From Paucibacter sp. PLA-PC-4 (GTDB lineage: Bacteria > Pseudomonadota > Gammaproteobacteria > Burkholderiales > Burkholderiaceae_C), in NCBI RefSeq assembly GCF_026241155.1, contig NZ_JAPFGP010000012.1, positions 62,001 to 126,000 on the forward strand: a DNA stretch of 64,000 nt, in the 5' to 3' direction. Every line of letters begins with the position of its first letter. Within the stretch, counting starts at the first letter, position 1. The notes below the pieces were generated by a model. It ran no database searches. It saw nothing but the letters and a program-made list of their open reading frames with translations, and had not been told where the DNA came from. Position numbers and translations under genes: made by a program. Shown here one piece after another: positions 1 through 9,947 of the stretch.

Positions 1-125
1 ATGCCGAATCGGGCGGTGCGTGTCAGGACCTGACCCCCGGCGGGCGTTAGTGCGGCGGCGGCCTGCGCCAGTTGGCGGGTTACCGCTTCGCTGGTGTTGG
101 GGTTGATCAGCAGCAGCAGGCTCAT
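1..125 (-). CDS. Asp/Glu/hydantoin racemase family protein, 5' part only
   Basis: Reading the minus strand from the ATG at 125-123 gives an open frame of 41 residues that runs off the left edge. It starts MSLLLLINPNTSEAVTRQL and includes TARFG. The INPNTS motif close to the N-terminus followed by a helix and a later T-x-R-F-G is the usual opening of the Asp/Glu/hydantoin racemase family, which interconverts amino acid or hydantoin stereoisomers through two cysteines; those cysteines lie outside the window. It reads in the same direction as the MHYT gene 39 nt upstream, so the two may be co-transcribed. No clear Shine-Dalgarno is seen. The family call rests on a short N-terminal motif only. 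Confidence 0.7.
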   Translation of the reverse strand, partial: MSLLLLINPNTSEAVTRQLAQAAAALTPAGGQVLTRTARFG

Positions 126-164
126 GGCCCGGGCCGACGCAACTCCTGTGCCCGCTTTGGGGCG

Positions 165-2330
165 TCAGCGTGGCGGCAGGTCGATGAAAGCCGAGGGGGC
201 GAAGTCCACGGCGCCCTCGGGCCGCTGTCCGGCCGCCCAGTGCTGCAGGGCCGCCGCCGACATCGGGCGGGCGAAGAAAAAGCCCTGCAGCTCGTCGCAG
301 TCCAGCGCCAGCAGCACATCGCGCTGGCCGGCAGTCTCGACACCCTCGGCCACCACGCTGAGGTCCAACGCATGGGCCAGCTTGACGACCGCGTCCACCA
401 CGGCGCGGGCATCGGCGCTGGTTTCCAGGTCCTGGATGAAGCCGCGGTCGATCTTCAACTGGCGGGCCGGCAGCTGGCGCAGATAGCTGAGGCTGGAGTA
501 GCCCGTGCCAAAGTCATCGATGGACAGAAACACGCCGATGCGCGACAGGCCTTCGAAGGCGGCCTGGGTGGCGCTGATGTCTTCCATCGCCACCGATTCG
601 GTGATCTCGCAAAGCAGGCGCTCCGGCGCGACGCGGTGGCGGCTTAGCGCCTGTTCGATGCGCGCGACCAGGTCGCCCTGGCGCAGTTGGTGGACCGAGA
701 GATTGATCGCGACGCGGATGCGCAGGCCGTCCTGTTCCCAGGCCTGCATCTGGCGGCAGGCCTCGTTGATGACCCAGCCACCGAGCTCGTTGATCAGGCC
801 GAAGCGCTCCGCAATCGGGATGAAGACATCGGGTGGGATCATGCCGCGCTCCGGGTGCTGCCAGCGCAGCAAGGCCTCGACGCCGCGCAGCAGGCCACGT
901 TGGCCGTCGAACTTTGGCTGGTAGTGCAGGCTGATCTGGCCCTCGGTCAGGGCCTGGCGCAATGCGTGCTGCAGGCTCAGTTGCTCGGCCGCGCCGGCAT
1001 CCATGTGGCTCTCGAATACCGCATAGGTATTGCCGCCGTTGCGCTTAGCCGCATACATCGCGGCGTCGGCATGGCCCATCAGCTTGTCGCCCGGGCCATG
1101 CTCGGGGTAGACCGCGATGCCCACCGAGGCCGCCACATGCAGCTTGCGCCCGCCTATCGTGAAGGCCTGGGTCAGCGACTGCACCAGGCGGTGCGCCAGC
1201 GCCGCGCTGTCGGCCACATCGGCCACGTCTTCAAGCAGCAGCACAAATTCGTCGCCGCCCAGCCGCGCCACCGTGTCGCTGTCGCGCGCCACCGCCAGCA
1301 AGCGCTGTGCCACCTCCTGCAGCAGCGTGTCGCCGGCGGCGTGGCCGTAGGAGTCGTTGACCGGTTTGAAGCCGTCCAGATCGACGAAGAGCACGGCCAG
1401 GCGCTTGACCTGGCGGCTGCTGCGCTCGCCGCCGCGGTCCAGCATCGCCAGCGCATGGCTGAGCCGGTCCTCGAACAGCAGGCGGTTTGGCAGCCCAGTC
1501 AGCGGGTCGAGGAAGGCGCGTTTTTGCAGCTCCTGGTTGGCCGACTGCAGCTGGCTGTTGGCGTCCTGCAGCGAGGCCGCCAGCGCAGCGGTCTTTCCCT
1601 GCATGCGCGCATCCAGGCTGGAGGTCAGCAGGGTCATCGCCAGCAGGGCCAGCGAGGCCAGCATGATCAGCTCGCCGAGCGCCTCACCGCCGAGCTGGCC
1701 GGCGCTGAGGCACACGCTGCCCTCGGGGAAACCGGCGGCGGCCATGCCGGTGTAGTGCATGCCGCTGATCGCGAGCCCCATCACCAGTGCGGCCAGGGCC
1801 TGGTAGCGCCGGCTATGCTGGGGCTTGACGCTGCGCAGCCAGAAGAAGATGAGCAGGGCCACGGCCGAGGCCCCTACCGCAATTGCCGCCGAGGCAGCCA
1901 CCAGCAGCGGGTTCCAGACGATGCCCGGCGCCATGTCCAGCGCTGCCATGCCGGTGTAATGCATTGCGCAGATGCCCACGCCCATCACCAGAGCGCCACC
2001 GCCCAGCCGGCCGGCCGCCAATGAACCCTGGCTGGCCAGACCCAGCGCCACCGCCGAGGCCGCCACGGCAGCCACCCAGGACAGCAGGGTCAGCAGGCCG
2101 GTATAGCCCAGCGCGATCGGCAGCGTGTAGGCCTGCATGCCGATGAAGTGCATGGACCAGATGCCCGAGCCCATCGCTACCGAGCCGCCCAGCCACCAGA
2201 TGCGGGCGACCGCTGCGTCGGTGCTGCGCACCCGCTTGGCCAGATCCAGGGTTACATAGGACGCGAAGCAGGCGATCAGCACGGAGGCAAGGAGGATGCC
2301 TGGATCGTAAAGCGGTGTCAGCAAGGGCAT
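165..2330 (-). CDS. MHYT-GGDEF-EAL membrane protein (c-di-GMP turnover)
   Basis: Integral membrane sensor joined to both cyclic di-GMP enzyme domains. The N-terminal third has about seven hydrophobic segments carrying three MHYT-type motifs (MHFIGM, MHYTGM, MHYTGM), a family proposed to bind metal and sense diatomic gases or redox state. A GGDEF domain follows with intact RLGGDEF and an RDSD product-inhibition I-site just before it. The C-terminal EAL domain keeps EALLRW, the ExT loop (EITES) and DDFGTGYSS, so both synthesis and hydrolysis look possible. The ATG at 2330 puts the first membrane helix near the N-terminus; an upstream in-frame start at 2384 would add 18 residues. It is divergent from the FtsX-like permease across about 95 nt. 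Confidence 0.9.
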   Translation of the reverse strand: MPLLTPLYDPGILLASVLIACFASYVTLDLAKRVRSTDAAVARIWWLGGSVAMGSGIWSMHFIGMQAYTLPIALGYTGLLTLLSWVAAVAASAVALGLASQGSLAAGRLGGGALVMGVGICAMHYTGMAALDMAPGIVWNPLLVAASAAIAVGASAVALLIFFWLRSVKPQHSRRYQALAALVMGLAISGMHYTGMAAAGFPEGSVCLSAGQLGGEALGELIMLASLALLAMTLLTSSLDARMQGKTAALAASLQDANSQLQSANQELQKRAFLDPLTGLPNRLLFEDRLSHALAMLDRGGERSSRQVKRLAVLFVDLDGFKPVNDSYGHAAGDTLLQEVAQRLLAVARDSDTVARLGGDEFVLLLEDVADVADSAALAHRLVQSLTQAFTIGGRKLHVAASVGIAVYPEHGPGDKLMGHADAAMYAAKRNGGNTYAVFESHMDAGAAEQLSLQHALRQALTEGQISLHYQPKFDGQRGLLRGVEALLRWQHPERGMIPPDVFIPIAERFGLINELGGWVINEACRQMQAWEQDGLRIRVAINLSVHQLRQGDLVARIEQALSRHRVAPERLLCEITESVAMEDISATQAAFEGLSRIGVFLSIDDFGTGYSSLSYLRQLPARQLKIDRGFIQDLETSADARAVVDAVVKLAHALDLSVVAEGVETAGQRDVLLALDCDELQGFFFARPMSAAALQHWAAGQRPEGAVDFAPSAFIDLPPR

Positions 2331-2425
2331 GTGTGAGGGAACCGGTGGCGGCCACGCTGACCGCCTAGTATGAATATATGTCAAGGCTGGGACGGCATGG
2401 GCGAGTGCCGGTTAGAGTCGCAAGC
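2331..2425. promoter_or_regulatory. Divergent promoter region, AT-rich core
   Basis: About 95 nt separates the MHYT-GGDEF-EAL gene from the divergent permease gene. Its centre (about 2366-2382) holds an AT-rich patch, TAGTATGAATATATG, in otherwise GC-rich DNA. That patch could supply -10 elements in both directions. No convincing -35 box was identified, so individual promoters are not assigned. Confidence 0.35.
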
Positions 2426-4957
2426 ATGAAAAAGTCTGTGCTCACCCCTCCGACCGTTCTGACCCTGGCCTGGCGCCAGCTGTGGCGCGATTGGCGCGCC
2501 GGCGAGCTGCGCCTGTTGGTACTGGCCGTCGCGCTGGCGGTGGCGGCGCTGTGTGCGGTGGGCTTTCTGGCCGACCGGATGGAGCAGGGGCTCAAGCGCG
2601 ACGCGGCCCAGCTGCTGGGCGGAGACGCCGTGGTCAGCAGCGACCAGGCGACGCCTGCGCCGCTGCGCGAACTGGCCGAGCGTCTTGGGCTGGCGCGGGT
2701 CGGCACGGTCAGTTTTCCCAGCATGGCGCGGGCGCCGGACGAGCAAGGCGGTGCGAGCAGGCTGGTAGCGGTCAAGGCGGTTGGTGAGGCCTACCCGCTG
2801 CGCGGCCAGGTCAGCCTGGCCGACGGTCGCAAGCTCGGCGCGCCCGCGCGCGGCGAGGTCTGGGTTGATGCCGGGGTGCTGGACGCGCTGGGACTGAAGC
2901 TCGGTGACCCTTTGCTGCTCGGCGAATCGAGCCTAAAGCTGGCCGGCGTGATCGCCAACGAGCCCGACCGGGGGGCTGGCTTCTTGAGCTTTGCGCCGCG
3001 GGTGATGCTGGCCGAGGCCGATCTGGCCGCCACCGGTCTGGTGCAGCCGGCCAGCCGACTGAACTACCGCTTCGCGGTGATCGCGCCGGCCGGGCGGGCG
3101 ACCGTCGCACGCGAGTTCGAGCAGCAGGCGGCGGCGCTGATCGAGTCCCAGGGCCTGCGCGGCGTGCGCCTGGAGTCGCTGGAAGGCGGTCGGCCCGAGA
3201 TGCGCCAGACCATGGACCGGGCCAGCAAGTTCCTGAACCTGGTGGCCATGCTTTCGGCTCTGCTGGCGGCGGTGGCGGTCGCGCTGGCGGCGCGCGACTT
3301 TGCGGCCCGCCATCTGGACGATTGCGCGATGCTGCGAGTGCTGGGACAGCCGCAGCGTCGCATCGCCTGGGCCTATGGTCTGGAGTTCGGCGTTGTCGGC
3401 CTGCTGGCCAGCCTGGTCGGCGTGGCCCTGGGTTTTGCGCTGCACTATGTGTTTGTCAGCCTGCTGGCCGGGCTGATCGCGGTCGATCTGCCGGCCGCCG
3501 GCCTTTGGCCGGTGGGTCTGGGCGTCGGGCTTGGCATGAGTCTGCTGCTGGGCTTCGGGCTGCCGCCGGTGCTGCAGCTGGCGGCGGTGCCGGCGCTGCG
3601 GGTGATGCGGCGCGATCTGGGGTCCATCAAGGCTGGCTCGTTGCTGGTGCTGGGCGCAGGGGTGCTGGGCTTTGGCGCCATCCTGGTGGCGCTGTCGGGC
3701 GATATCAAGCTGGGCCTCATTGCGGCCGGCGGCTTCGCTGCGGCGCTGGCCGTATTTGCGTTGCTGGCCTGGGGGGCGGTACTGCTGCTGCGCCGCCTGG
3801 TGCCGGGCGCCGGAGCGCCGCGCTGGCTGCTGCTGGCGACGCGCCAGGTTGCGGCGCGGCCGGCCTTCGCGGTGGTCCAGGTATCAGCGCTGGCGGTGGG
3901 TCTGCTGGCGCTGGCCCTGTTGGTGTTGCTGCGCACTGACCTGATCGCTAGCTGGCGGGCGGCGAGCCCGGCCGATGCGCCGAATCGCTTCGTCATCAAT
4001 ATCCAGCCCGATCAGGGCGAGGCCTTCCAGCAGCAGTTGAAGACGGCCGGCGTGAGTGGCTATGACTGGTATCCGATGATCCGCGGACGTCTGGTGGCGA
4101 TCAATGGCAAGTCTGTGGCGCCTAAGCAGTTCAGTGAGGAGCGCTCGCAGCGCTTGGTCGAACGTGAGTTCAATCTGAGCCATGGCGCCGAGCTGCCGAC
4201 CCATAACCAGCTGGTCGGCGGGCGCTGGACCGCCGACGAGGCCGAGGGCCTGAGTGTCGAGGAGGGCCTGGCCAAGCAACTGGGGCTCAAGCTCGGCGAT
4301 AGCCTGAGCTTCGATATCGCCGGCAGCATTATTAGCGGCAAGATCAGCAGTCTGCGCAAGGTGGACTGGAGCTCGATGCGTGTCAACTTCTTCGTGCTGT
4401 TCCCGCGTGCGGCCATGCCCGAACTGCCCAGCACCTATATTGCGGCCTTCCGAGCGTCCCAGGGGGGCGAGCTCGATAGGCAGCTCAGCCACGATTTCCC
4501 CAACATCACCAATGTTGATGTCTCGGCCCAGATCCAGCAGGTTCAGCAGGTGCTGGACCAGGTCATACAGGCGGTGCAGTTTCTGTTCGCATTCACCTTG
4601 GCCACCGGTTTGGTGGTGCTGCTCAGCGCGGTCAGCAGCACGCGCGAGTCGCGTATCCGCGAGTTCGGCCTCATGCGTGCGCTGGGCGCGAGCAAGCAGT
4701 TGCTGGCCCAGGTGCAGCGCGCCGAACTGCTGGGCGTGGGCGCGCTGGCTGGCGCGCTGGCCGGGCTGGTCGCGCTGGCGCTGGGCAGCCTGCTGGCCCG
4801 CTATGTGTTCGAGTTCGACTGGGGCGGCAGCCCCTGGGTGCCGCTGGCCAGCGCCGCCCTCGGCGCCCTGCTGGCTCAAGCGGCCGGCTGGTGGAGCCTG
4901 CGCGGCGTGCTGCAGCGACCGGTGATGGTGACCTTGCGCGAGGCCAACACCAACTGA
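2426..4957 (+). CDS. FtsX-family ABC transporter permease (YbbP-like)
   Basis: A protein of 843 residues from the ATG at 2426. One helix near the N-terminus is followed by a large extracytoplasmic region, then clustered membrane helices in the middle and a last group at the C-terminus. This is the double-FtsX layout of the YbbP-type permeases, which work with a small ATPase (YbbA-like) and are linked to lipoprotein or lysophospholipase export. The second FtsX block shows the family's SSTRESRIREFGLMRALGAS segment. No ATPase gene is adjacent: the upstream gene is divergent and the downstream gene is on the other strand, so a partner would have to be encoded elsewhere. An in-frame start at 2378 exists, but 2426 has a weak GAG and gives a typical N-terminus. 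Confidence 0.85.
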   Translation: MKKSVLTPPTVLTLAWRQLWRDWRAGELRLLVLAVALAVAALCAVGFLADRMEQGLKRDAAQLLGGDAVVSSDQATPAPLRELAERLGLARVGTVSFPSMARAPDEQGGASRLVAVKAVGEAYPLRGQVSLADGRKLGAPARGEVWVDAGVLDALGLKLGDPLLLGESSLKLAGVIANEPDRGAGFLSFAPRVMLAEADLAATGLVQPASRLNYRFAVIAPAGRATVAREFEQQAAALIESQGLRGVRLESLEGGRPEMRQTMDRASKFLNLVAMLSALLAAVAVALAARDFAARHLDDCAMLRVLGQPQRRIAWAYGLEFGVVGLLASLVGVALGFALHYVFVSLLAGLIAVDLPAAGLWPVGLGVGLGMSLLLGFGLPPVLQLAAVPALRVMRRDLGSIKAGSLLVLGAGVLGFGAILVALSGDIKLGLIAAGGFAAALAVFALLAWGAVLLLRRLVPGAGAPRWLLLATRQVAARPAFAVVQVSALAVGLLALALLVLLRTDLIASWRAASPADAPNRFVINIQPDQGEAFQQQLKTAGVSGYDWYPMIRGRLVAINGKSVAPKQFSEERSQRLVEREFNLSHGAELPTHNQLVGGRWTADEAEGLSVEEGLAKQLGLKLGDSLSFDIAGSIISGKISSLRKVDWSSMRVNFFVLFPRAAMPELPSTYIAAFRASQGGELDRQLSHDFPNITNVDVSAQIQQVQQVLDQVIQAVQFLFAFTLATGLVVLLSAVSSTRESRIREFGLMRALGASKQLLAQVQRAELLGVGALAGALAGLVALALGSLLARYVFEFDWGGSPWVPLASAALGALLAQAAGWWSLRGVLQRPVMVTLREANTN

Positions 4958-5006
4958 GGCGATGGCCGTCGCGGAAGGCCCGGATCAGAAAGCTTGGCGA
5001 AACTAG

Positions 5007-5024
5007 TGATGCCTTTCGGCATCA
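5007..5024 (-). terminator. Short GNRA-loop hairpin at MCP stop codon
   Basis: TGATGCC-TTTC-GGCATCA on the plus strand reads on the minus strand as a perfect 7-bp stem closed by GAAA. It overlaps the stop codon of the MCP gene and is followed by CTAGTTT. It is a plausible but weak transcription end, with a short T run. Confidence 0.4.
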
Positions 5025-7022
5025 GAAGGTTTCCCAATCGCTGTCATTGCCCTGCGGCTTAGGTGCCGACTTCGGGGCGGCACTTGGAGCCGCCGGGCGA
5101 CGGGCGTCGGCCTTGGCGGCTGGTTTGGGCGCTACGGGCTTGGCGGCCACCGGCCGGTGCGAGGCCGCGGCCGCGGGCTTTGGCACAGCAGCCGCCTGGT
5201 GGACCGGTGCCGCATCGTTGTTGGAGAGCCTGAACACCGACACCACCTCGGTCAGCTTGTGGGCCTGGTCCTTCAGGCTTTCGGCCGCCGCCGCCGACTC
5301 TTCGACCAGGGCTGCGTTCTGCTGGGTCATCTGGTCCAGGTGTACGACGGCATCGTTGACCAGGGCGATACCGCCGCTCTGCTCTGTCGAGGCGGCAGTG
5401 ATCTCGCCGATGATGTCGGTGACGCGCTGCACGCTGGAGACGATGTCGTTCATCGAGCTGCCGGCTTCCTGCACCAGGCGGCTGCCGGCCTCGACGCTGT
5501 CGACGCTGGCACCGATCAGTCCCTTGATCTCCTTGGCCGCATCGGCGCTGCGTTGGGCCAGGCTGCGCACCTCCGAGGCCACGACCGCGAAGCCGCGGCC
5601 CTGCTCGCCCGCACGGGCCGCCTCGACCGCCGCGTTCAGCGCCAGGATATTGGTCTGGAAGGCGATGCCATCGATCACGCCGATGATGTCGCTGATCTTC
5701 TTTGAGCTGGTGGTGATGGCGTCCATTGTCGAGACCACCTGGCCGACCACGGTGCCGCCTTTGGCCGCGGCCGATGAGGCCGAGGAGGCCAGCTGGTTGG
5801 CGGTCAGCGCGGCATCGGCGGTCTGGCGCACCGTGGCGGTCAGCTCTTCCATCGACGAGGCGGCCTGCTCCAGATTGGCCGCCGTCTGCTCGGTGCGCTG
5901 TGACAGGTCTTGCGCGCCCACCGCAATCTCGCTGGAAGCGGTGGTGATGGAGTTGCTGGCGGCACGCACGTCGAGCAGGATGTGCTGAATCTTCTCGGCA
6001 AAAGTGTTGAAGGAGCCGGCGATGCGGGCGATCTCGTCCTTGCCGGCCACCGGCAGGCGCTGGGTCAGGTCGCCGCCGCCGGCGCTGATTTCGTCGAGCG
6101 CGGCGCGCACCTTGTCCAGCCCGCCCAGCATAGCGGTCACCAGACCTGCTACCAGCAGGCCGGCCAGCACCATCACGACGACCAACGCGATCACCGAGGT
6201 GTTCACCAGTGAGCTCAACGAGGCCAGAGCTTCGCCCTTGTCGGCGGCAGTGACCAGCACCCAGTCGGTCTCGGCAATCGGTGCGGCACGCATCAGCACG
6301 GTCTGATCGCCGACCGTAGCCTCTACCCAGCCGCTACCGGACTTGAAGCTCTCTTCCAACGCCTTGACATCGAACTGCGGGCTGAGTTCGGTGCTGGGCT
6401 TCATCGCCAGCGCGGTATTCGGATGAGCCAAGATTTTGCCTTGACGGGTGATCAGGAAGGCCCAGCCAGCGGGCGTAGGCTTGATCGATTTGATGGTCTC
6501 GACGACGCCGTCTAGAAACACATCGGTGGCCACCACGGCGACATTGCTTGCGCCCTCCTTGACGCCCAGTGCGAACGTCACGACCAGACGCTTGGTGGCG
6601 GCATCGGCATAGGGCTCGGTGATGATGGCGGCGCTAGCCCCAGCCGCCTGCTGATACCAGGGCCTCGAGGTCGGGTCGTAGCCCGGGGGCAGGTCTTGCT
6701 TGGTCGAAAATTCGATGCGCTTGTCTGCATGGGCGACATAGGCGGTGTCGAGCCGGCCGGACTTCGCTGCCTGCAAAAGCATCGGCACCGGCTCGGTGGC
6801 CTTCGCCACTGGCATCAGGGCCGAGACGATGTCCCGCTGGCTGCGCACCCATTGGGCGATTGCGCCGCCGTGGGCCGCCGCCAGCGCATCCAGGCTGGTG
6901 TTGACCTGGGCATGGGTGTGCTTGCGCACGATCAGGTAGTCGGCGACGGTGACGATGCTCAGAGTCACCACCACCACGCCGACGCACAGGCTGATCAGCT
7001 TGGTCTTGATCGAATCAAACAT
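5022..7022 (-). CDS. Methyl-accepting chemotaxis protein, Cache-type, CheR tether
   Basis: Transmembrane chemoreceptor of 666 residues. A helix at about residues 8-30 leads to a periplasmic region of about 250 residues that looks like a double Cache ligand-binding domain. A second helix near 285-305 is followed by a HAMP domain and the long signalling coiled coil with the conserved hairpin tip ([21 protein letters not shown]). An Ala/Pro/Lys-rich linker ends in DWETF, matching the C-terminal pentapeptide (NWETF in E. coli Tar/Tsr) that tethers CheR and CheB. The start at 7022 has a clear GAGGAG ribosome site, and the frame open further upstream runs into a terminator hairpin. It is third in a run of MCP genes downstream of the che operon. 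The ligand is unknown. Confidence 0.93.
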   Translation of the reverse strand: MFDSIKTKLISLCVGVVVVTLSIVTVADYLIVRKHTHAQVNTSLDALAAAHGGAIAQWVRSQRDIVSALMPVAKATEPVPMLLQAAKSGRLDTAYVAHADKRIEFSTKQDLPPGYDPTSRPWYQQAAGASAAIITEPYADAATKRLVVTFALGVKEGASNVAVVATDVFLDGVVETIKSIKPTPAGWAFLITRQGKILAHPNTALAMKPSTELSPQFDVKALEESFKSGSGWVEATVGDQTVLMRAAPIAETDWVLVTAADKGEALASLSSLVNTSVIALVVVMVLAGLLVAGLVTAMLGGLDKVRAALDEISAGGGDLTQRLPVAGKDEIARIAGSFNTFAEKIQHILLDVRAASNSITTASSEIAVGAQDLSQRTEQTAANLEQAASSMEELTATVRQTADAALTANQLASSASSAAAKGGTVVGQVVSTMDAITTSSKKISDIIGVIDGIAFQTNILALNAAVEAARAGEQGRGFAVVASEVRSLAQRSADAAKEIKGLIGASVDSVEAGSRLVQEAGSSMNDIVSSVQRVTDIIGEITAASTEQSGGIALVNDAVVHLDQMTQQNAALVEESAAAAESLKDQAHKLTEVVSVFRLSNNDAAPVHQAAAVPKPAAAASHRPVAAKPVAPKPAAKADARRPAAPSAAPKSAPKPQGNDSDWETF

Positions 7023-7036
7023 TGTTGCGCTCCTCG

Positions 7037-7076
7037 AAAAACAAAAGGGGGCCGGGCCCTGCGGCCCGATCCCCCC
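7037..7076 (-). terminator. Rho-independent terminator between two MCP genes
   Basis: On the minus strand a strong GC hairpin pairs CGGGCC (68-63) with GGCCCG (58-53), flanked by a further G5/C5 pairing. It is followed directly by TTTTGTTTTT. It lies about 60 nt beyond the stop of the upstream MCP gene and only about 5 nt before the ribosome site of the next MCP, so it may also act as an attenuator for that gene. Confidence 0.85.
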
Positions 7077-7135
7077 TCGATTCGTTTGCCGGTGATCTGC
7101 TTCTGTGAGCACGTCCGGCGGCATCTCTGATCGAC

Positions 7136-9277
7136 TTAGAACGTCTCCCAATCACCGTCATCCTTGGCCGCCTTGGGCGGGCTCAGGGCAGCAGCAGGCT
7201 TGCTGGATTGCGCCGCTTTGGCCAGTACTGTCTGCGCGACCTGCTTGGAGCCGGGGTTGGCCGGGCTGCTCTTGGCGGGGGCGGGCCTAACTGCGACCGT
7301 GCCCACCTTCGTCGCGGGTGAGGGGGCGGGCTTCTTGGGCACAGGCGCGGCGGCGGACTGGCCCGCAGCGACCCGGAATACCGCGACCGCCTCGACCAGG
7401 CGATGTGCCTGCTCCTTGAGGCTCTCGGCGGCGGCGGCGGACTGCTCGACCAGCGCGGCGTTCTGCTGCGTCATCTGGTCAAGCTGTACAACCGACTGGT
7501 TCACGTTGCCGATGCCGTCGCTTTGCTCGGCCGAAGCTGCGGTAATCTCGCCGATGATGTCGGATACCCGGGCCACGCTGGAGACGATGTCCTGCATCGA
7601 ACTACCTGCTTCTTGCACCAGGCGGCTGCCGACCTCGACCCGGTCGACGCTGGCGCCGATCAGCCCCTTGATCTCCTTGGCCGCCGCCGCCGAGCGCTGG
7701 GCTAGCGAACGAACCTCGGCGGCCACAACCGCAAAGCCGCGACCCTGCTCGCCGGCACGCGCGGCTTCGACGGCGGCGTTCAATGCGAGGATATTGGTCT
7801 GGAACGCGATGCCGTCGATCACGCCGATGATGTCGTTGATCTTCTTCGAACTGGTGTTGATCTCGTCCATCGTCGCGACCACCTGGCTGACCACATCTCC
7901 GCCTTTGGCTGCGGCGCTGGAGGCCGTCGACACCAACTGGTTGGCGGTGCGGGCCGAGTCGGCAGTCTGCTTGACGGTGCCGGTCAGCTCCACCATCGAA
8001 GAGGCGGTAATCTGCAGGTTCGATGCGGTCTGCTCGGTGCGCTGGCTCAGGTCCTGGTTGCCGGTGGCGATCTCGGCGCTGGCCGTACCGATCGAGTCGA
8101 CAGAATTGCGCACCGTCCCAATGATGTCGGCCAAGCGCTGGCGCATGCTCTCGGTATCGCGCATGAGCGCGCCGATCTCGTCCTGGCGGTCGCTACGCAC
8201 CGGCACGCTCAGATCCCCCTGGGCAATGGCGCGCACCCCCTCGCTGAGCGAGGCCAGCGGCTTGGCGACCCAGTTGCGCATCATCCAGAACAGGCCGAAG
8301 CCCAGCGCCACCGTCGCGCCACCCAGCATCAGCCAGAAGGGCACCAGCGTGGCCCAGTGTGAGGCCATCGCCTCGCCGCGCGAGACCTGGGCGACCACCC
8401 ACAGCCCGGCCTTGTCGTTCTTGCGCACGATTGCGAAGTTGTCGCTGTGACCATTGCCCAGCACATCAGGCGAATCGCCCAGAAAGCCGTCCTCACCGAC
8501 CTCACCGAGCTGCTTGATCAGCTCGGGTGCAACCTCGCTGACCAGCTTGCCCTTGGCCGTCGGGTGCGAGGCGAAGCGGGCCTGGGCCGGGTCCTTGCCG
8601 ACACTGACCATATAGGTGCCGCCGCTGTCAAAGAACTTGGCATCGTTGGCCATCTTGCTCATCGCGGCCTCGAAGGCATCGAGGTCGAAACCGATGAAGA
8701 GCAGGCCGACCTGTTTGCCGGCATCGTTCTTGACCGGCTCGTAGTAGGTCATATAGGCGCGGCCGAACAGATTGGCGCGACCCGCATAGGGCTTGCCGGC
8801 GACCAGTGTGGCGTAGGCCGGGTGCTGCTTGCCCAGCAGTGTGCCCATTGCGCGCTCGCCCTTGTCGTTCTTCAGCGAGGTGGTGATGCGTAGAAAATCG
8901 TCGCCTTTGGCGGCGAACACCGTGGCGACGCCGCCACTGGTGGAAGCGAACTTGTCGACCTGGGTGAAGTTGTTGTTCAGGGTCGGGCCCCAGTCGCGGA
9001 GCTCGCCGGTGGCTTCGTCCAAGGTGAAGCTGGGACCGAACTCCTGGCGGAAGGTGCCGAAGCTGCGCTCAACCAAGGTGCGCGATGTGTCGTCCATCGC
9101 GTGCATCGCGTCGACCAGCGACTGAGTCTTGTCGCCGGCCCAGCTGACCACTCGTTCGTGAGCAACCTTGGTCAGCATCACGCTGACGATTCCGCTGGTG
9201 GCCAGCAGGATCACGGAGAGGGATACGACGCCAACCAGAGAAACGCGGCGTGCGATCGAAGTAATTCCGGTAGCCAT
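7136..9277 (-). CDS. Methyl-accepting chemotaxis protein, single-Cache type, CheR tether
   Basis: Transmembrane receptor of 713 residues from the ATG at 9277, which has AAGGAG at the right distance. The N-terminal helix is followed by a long periplasmic sensor of about 290 residues with Cache_3/Cache_2-type features ([22 protein letters not shown]). After a second helix near 325-345 come a HAMP domain and a full signalling domain with an intact hairpin tip. The tail is Ala/Pro/Lys-rich and ends GDWETF, again a CheR/CheB-binding pentapeptide. It is insulated by terminators on both sides (after cheW and after its own stop), so it probably has its own promoter; none is obvious. The ligand is unknown. 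Confidence 0.93.
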   Translation of the reverse strand: MATGITSIARRVSLVGVVSLSVILLATSGIVSVMLTKVAHERVVSWAGDKTQSLVDAMHAMDDTSRTLVERSFGTFRQEFGPSFTLDEATGELRDWGPTLNNNFTQVDKFASTSGGVATVFAAKGDDFLRITTSLKNDKGERAMGTLLGKQHPAYATLVAGKPYAGRANLFGRAYMTYYEPVKNDAGKQVGLLFIGFDLDAFEAAMSKMANDAKFFDSGGTYMVSVGKDPAQARFASHPTAKGKLVSEVAPELIKQLGEVGEDGFLGDSPDVLGNGHSDNFAIVRKNDKAGLWVVAQVSRGEAMASHWATLVPFWLMLGGATVALGFGLFWMMRNWVAKPLASLSEGVRAIAQGDLSVPVRSDRQDEIGALMRDTESMRQRLADIIGTVRNSVDSIGTASAEIATGNQDLSQRTEQTASNLQITASSMVELTGTVKQTADSARTANQLVSTASSAAAKGGDVVSQVVATMDEINTSSKKINDIIGVIDGIAFQTNILALNAAVEAARAGEQGRGFAVVAAEVRSLAQRSAAAAKEIKGLIGASVDRVEVGSRLVQEAGSSMQDIVSSVARVSDIIGEITAASAEQSDGIGNVNQSVVQLDQMTQQNAALVEQSAAAAESLKEQAHRLVEAVAVFRVAAGQSAAAPVPKKPAPSPATKVGTVAVRPAPAKSSPANPGSKQVAQTVLAKAAQSSKPAAALSPPKAAKDDGDWETF

Positions 9278-9312
9278 ATGGGGCAACTCCTTGGACCCAG
9301 AGTCCGTCCCTG

Positions 9313-9341
9313 TCAAAAGAAAGCCCGCTACGTTGGCGGGC
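9313..9341 (-). terminator. Rho-independent terminator after cheW
   Basis: On the minus strand a 6-bp stem, GCCCGC/GCGGGC, is followed by TTTCTTTT. It sits 10 nt past the cheW stop and closes the che operon that starts near 14.8 kb. Confidence 0.85.
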
Positions 9342-9351
9342 CTGGATGCTG

Positions 9352-9885
9352 TCAGCCGATCACGGAGTCCATCAGACCCATATCGGCGCTGCTCATCAGC
9401 CCTTCGATGTCCATCAGAATCAGCATGCGGTCGTTGACCGCGCCGATGCCAGTGATGAAGCTGGTATCGACCGCGCTGGCATTGAGTTCGGGAGCAGGCC
9501 GGATGGCGTCGCGGTTGAGTTCCAGTACATCGGACACTGAGTCCACCACCGCACCGACCACGCGGTTGCGCACATTCAGCACGATTACCACGGTAAAGCT
9601 GTTGTACTCGGCGGTGGGGCAGCCCAGCTTCAAGCGCAGATCGACAATGGGCACGATGACGCCGCGCAGATTGACCACGCCCTTGATGAAGTCGGGAGCG
9701 TTGGCGATGCGGGTGGGCGGCTCGTACGAGCGAATCTCCTGCACCTTCAGGATGTCGATGCCGTATTCCTCGCCGCCGAGGCGGAAGGTCAGGTATTCAC
9801 CGCTGGCCGGGCCATGGGCTTTGACGGCCAAATTGCCGGCGGATTCACGGCGGACCAACTGGGTCGTTTCGCTGATGGTTTCCAT
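9352..9885 (-). CDS. cheW: Chemotaxis coupling protein CheW
   Basis: A single CheW domain of 177 residues. CheW bridges receptor tips to CheA in the polar arrays. The family core is visible: [20 protein letters not shown], then [15 protein letters not shown], a segment most CheW proteins share, and a C-terminal [15 protein letters not shown]. About 28 residues precede the domain. A GAGG ribosome site precedes the ATG. It is the last gene of the che operon, 62 nt after the MCP gene and followed by a terminator. Confidence 0.96.
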   Translation of the reverse strand: METISETTQLVRRESAGNLAVKAHGPASGEYLTFRLGGEEYGIDILKVQEIRSYEPPTRIANAPDFIKGVVNLRGVIVPIVDLRLKLGCPTAEYNSFTVVIVLNVRNRVVGAVVDSVSDVLELNRDAIRPAPELNASAVDTSFITGIGAVNDRMLILMDIEGLMSSADMGLMDSVIG

Positions 9886-9947
9886 GGCTTACCTCGTTGT
9901 AGTGTGAGCTTGATGATCAAAAGGTGGGCGAGCGATGCCAGCGGGCA

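Noticed and set aside
1813-2355. Long Gly/His/Arg-rich open frame antisense-frame to the MHYT gene
   Set aside because: Composition is that of a shifted high-GC frame; the overlapping frame shows real MHYT, GGDEF and EAL motifs.
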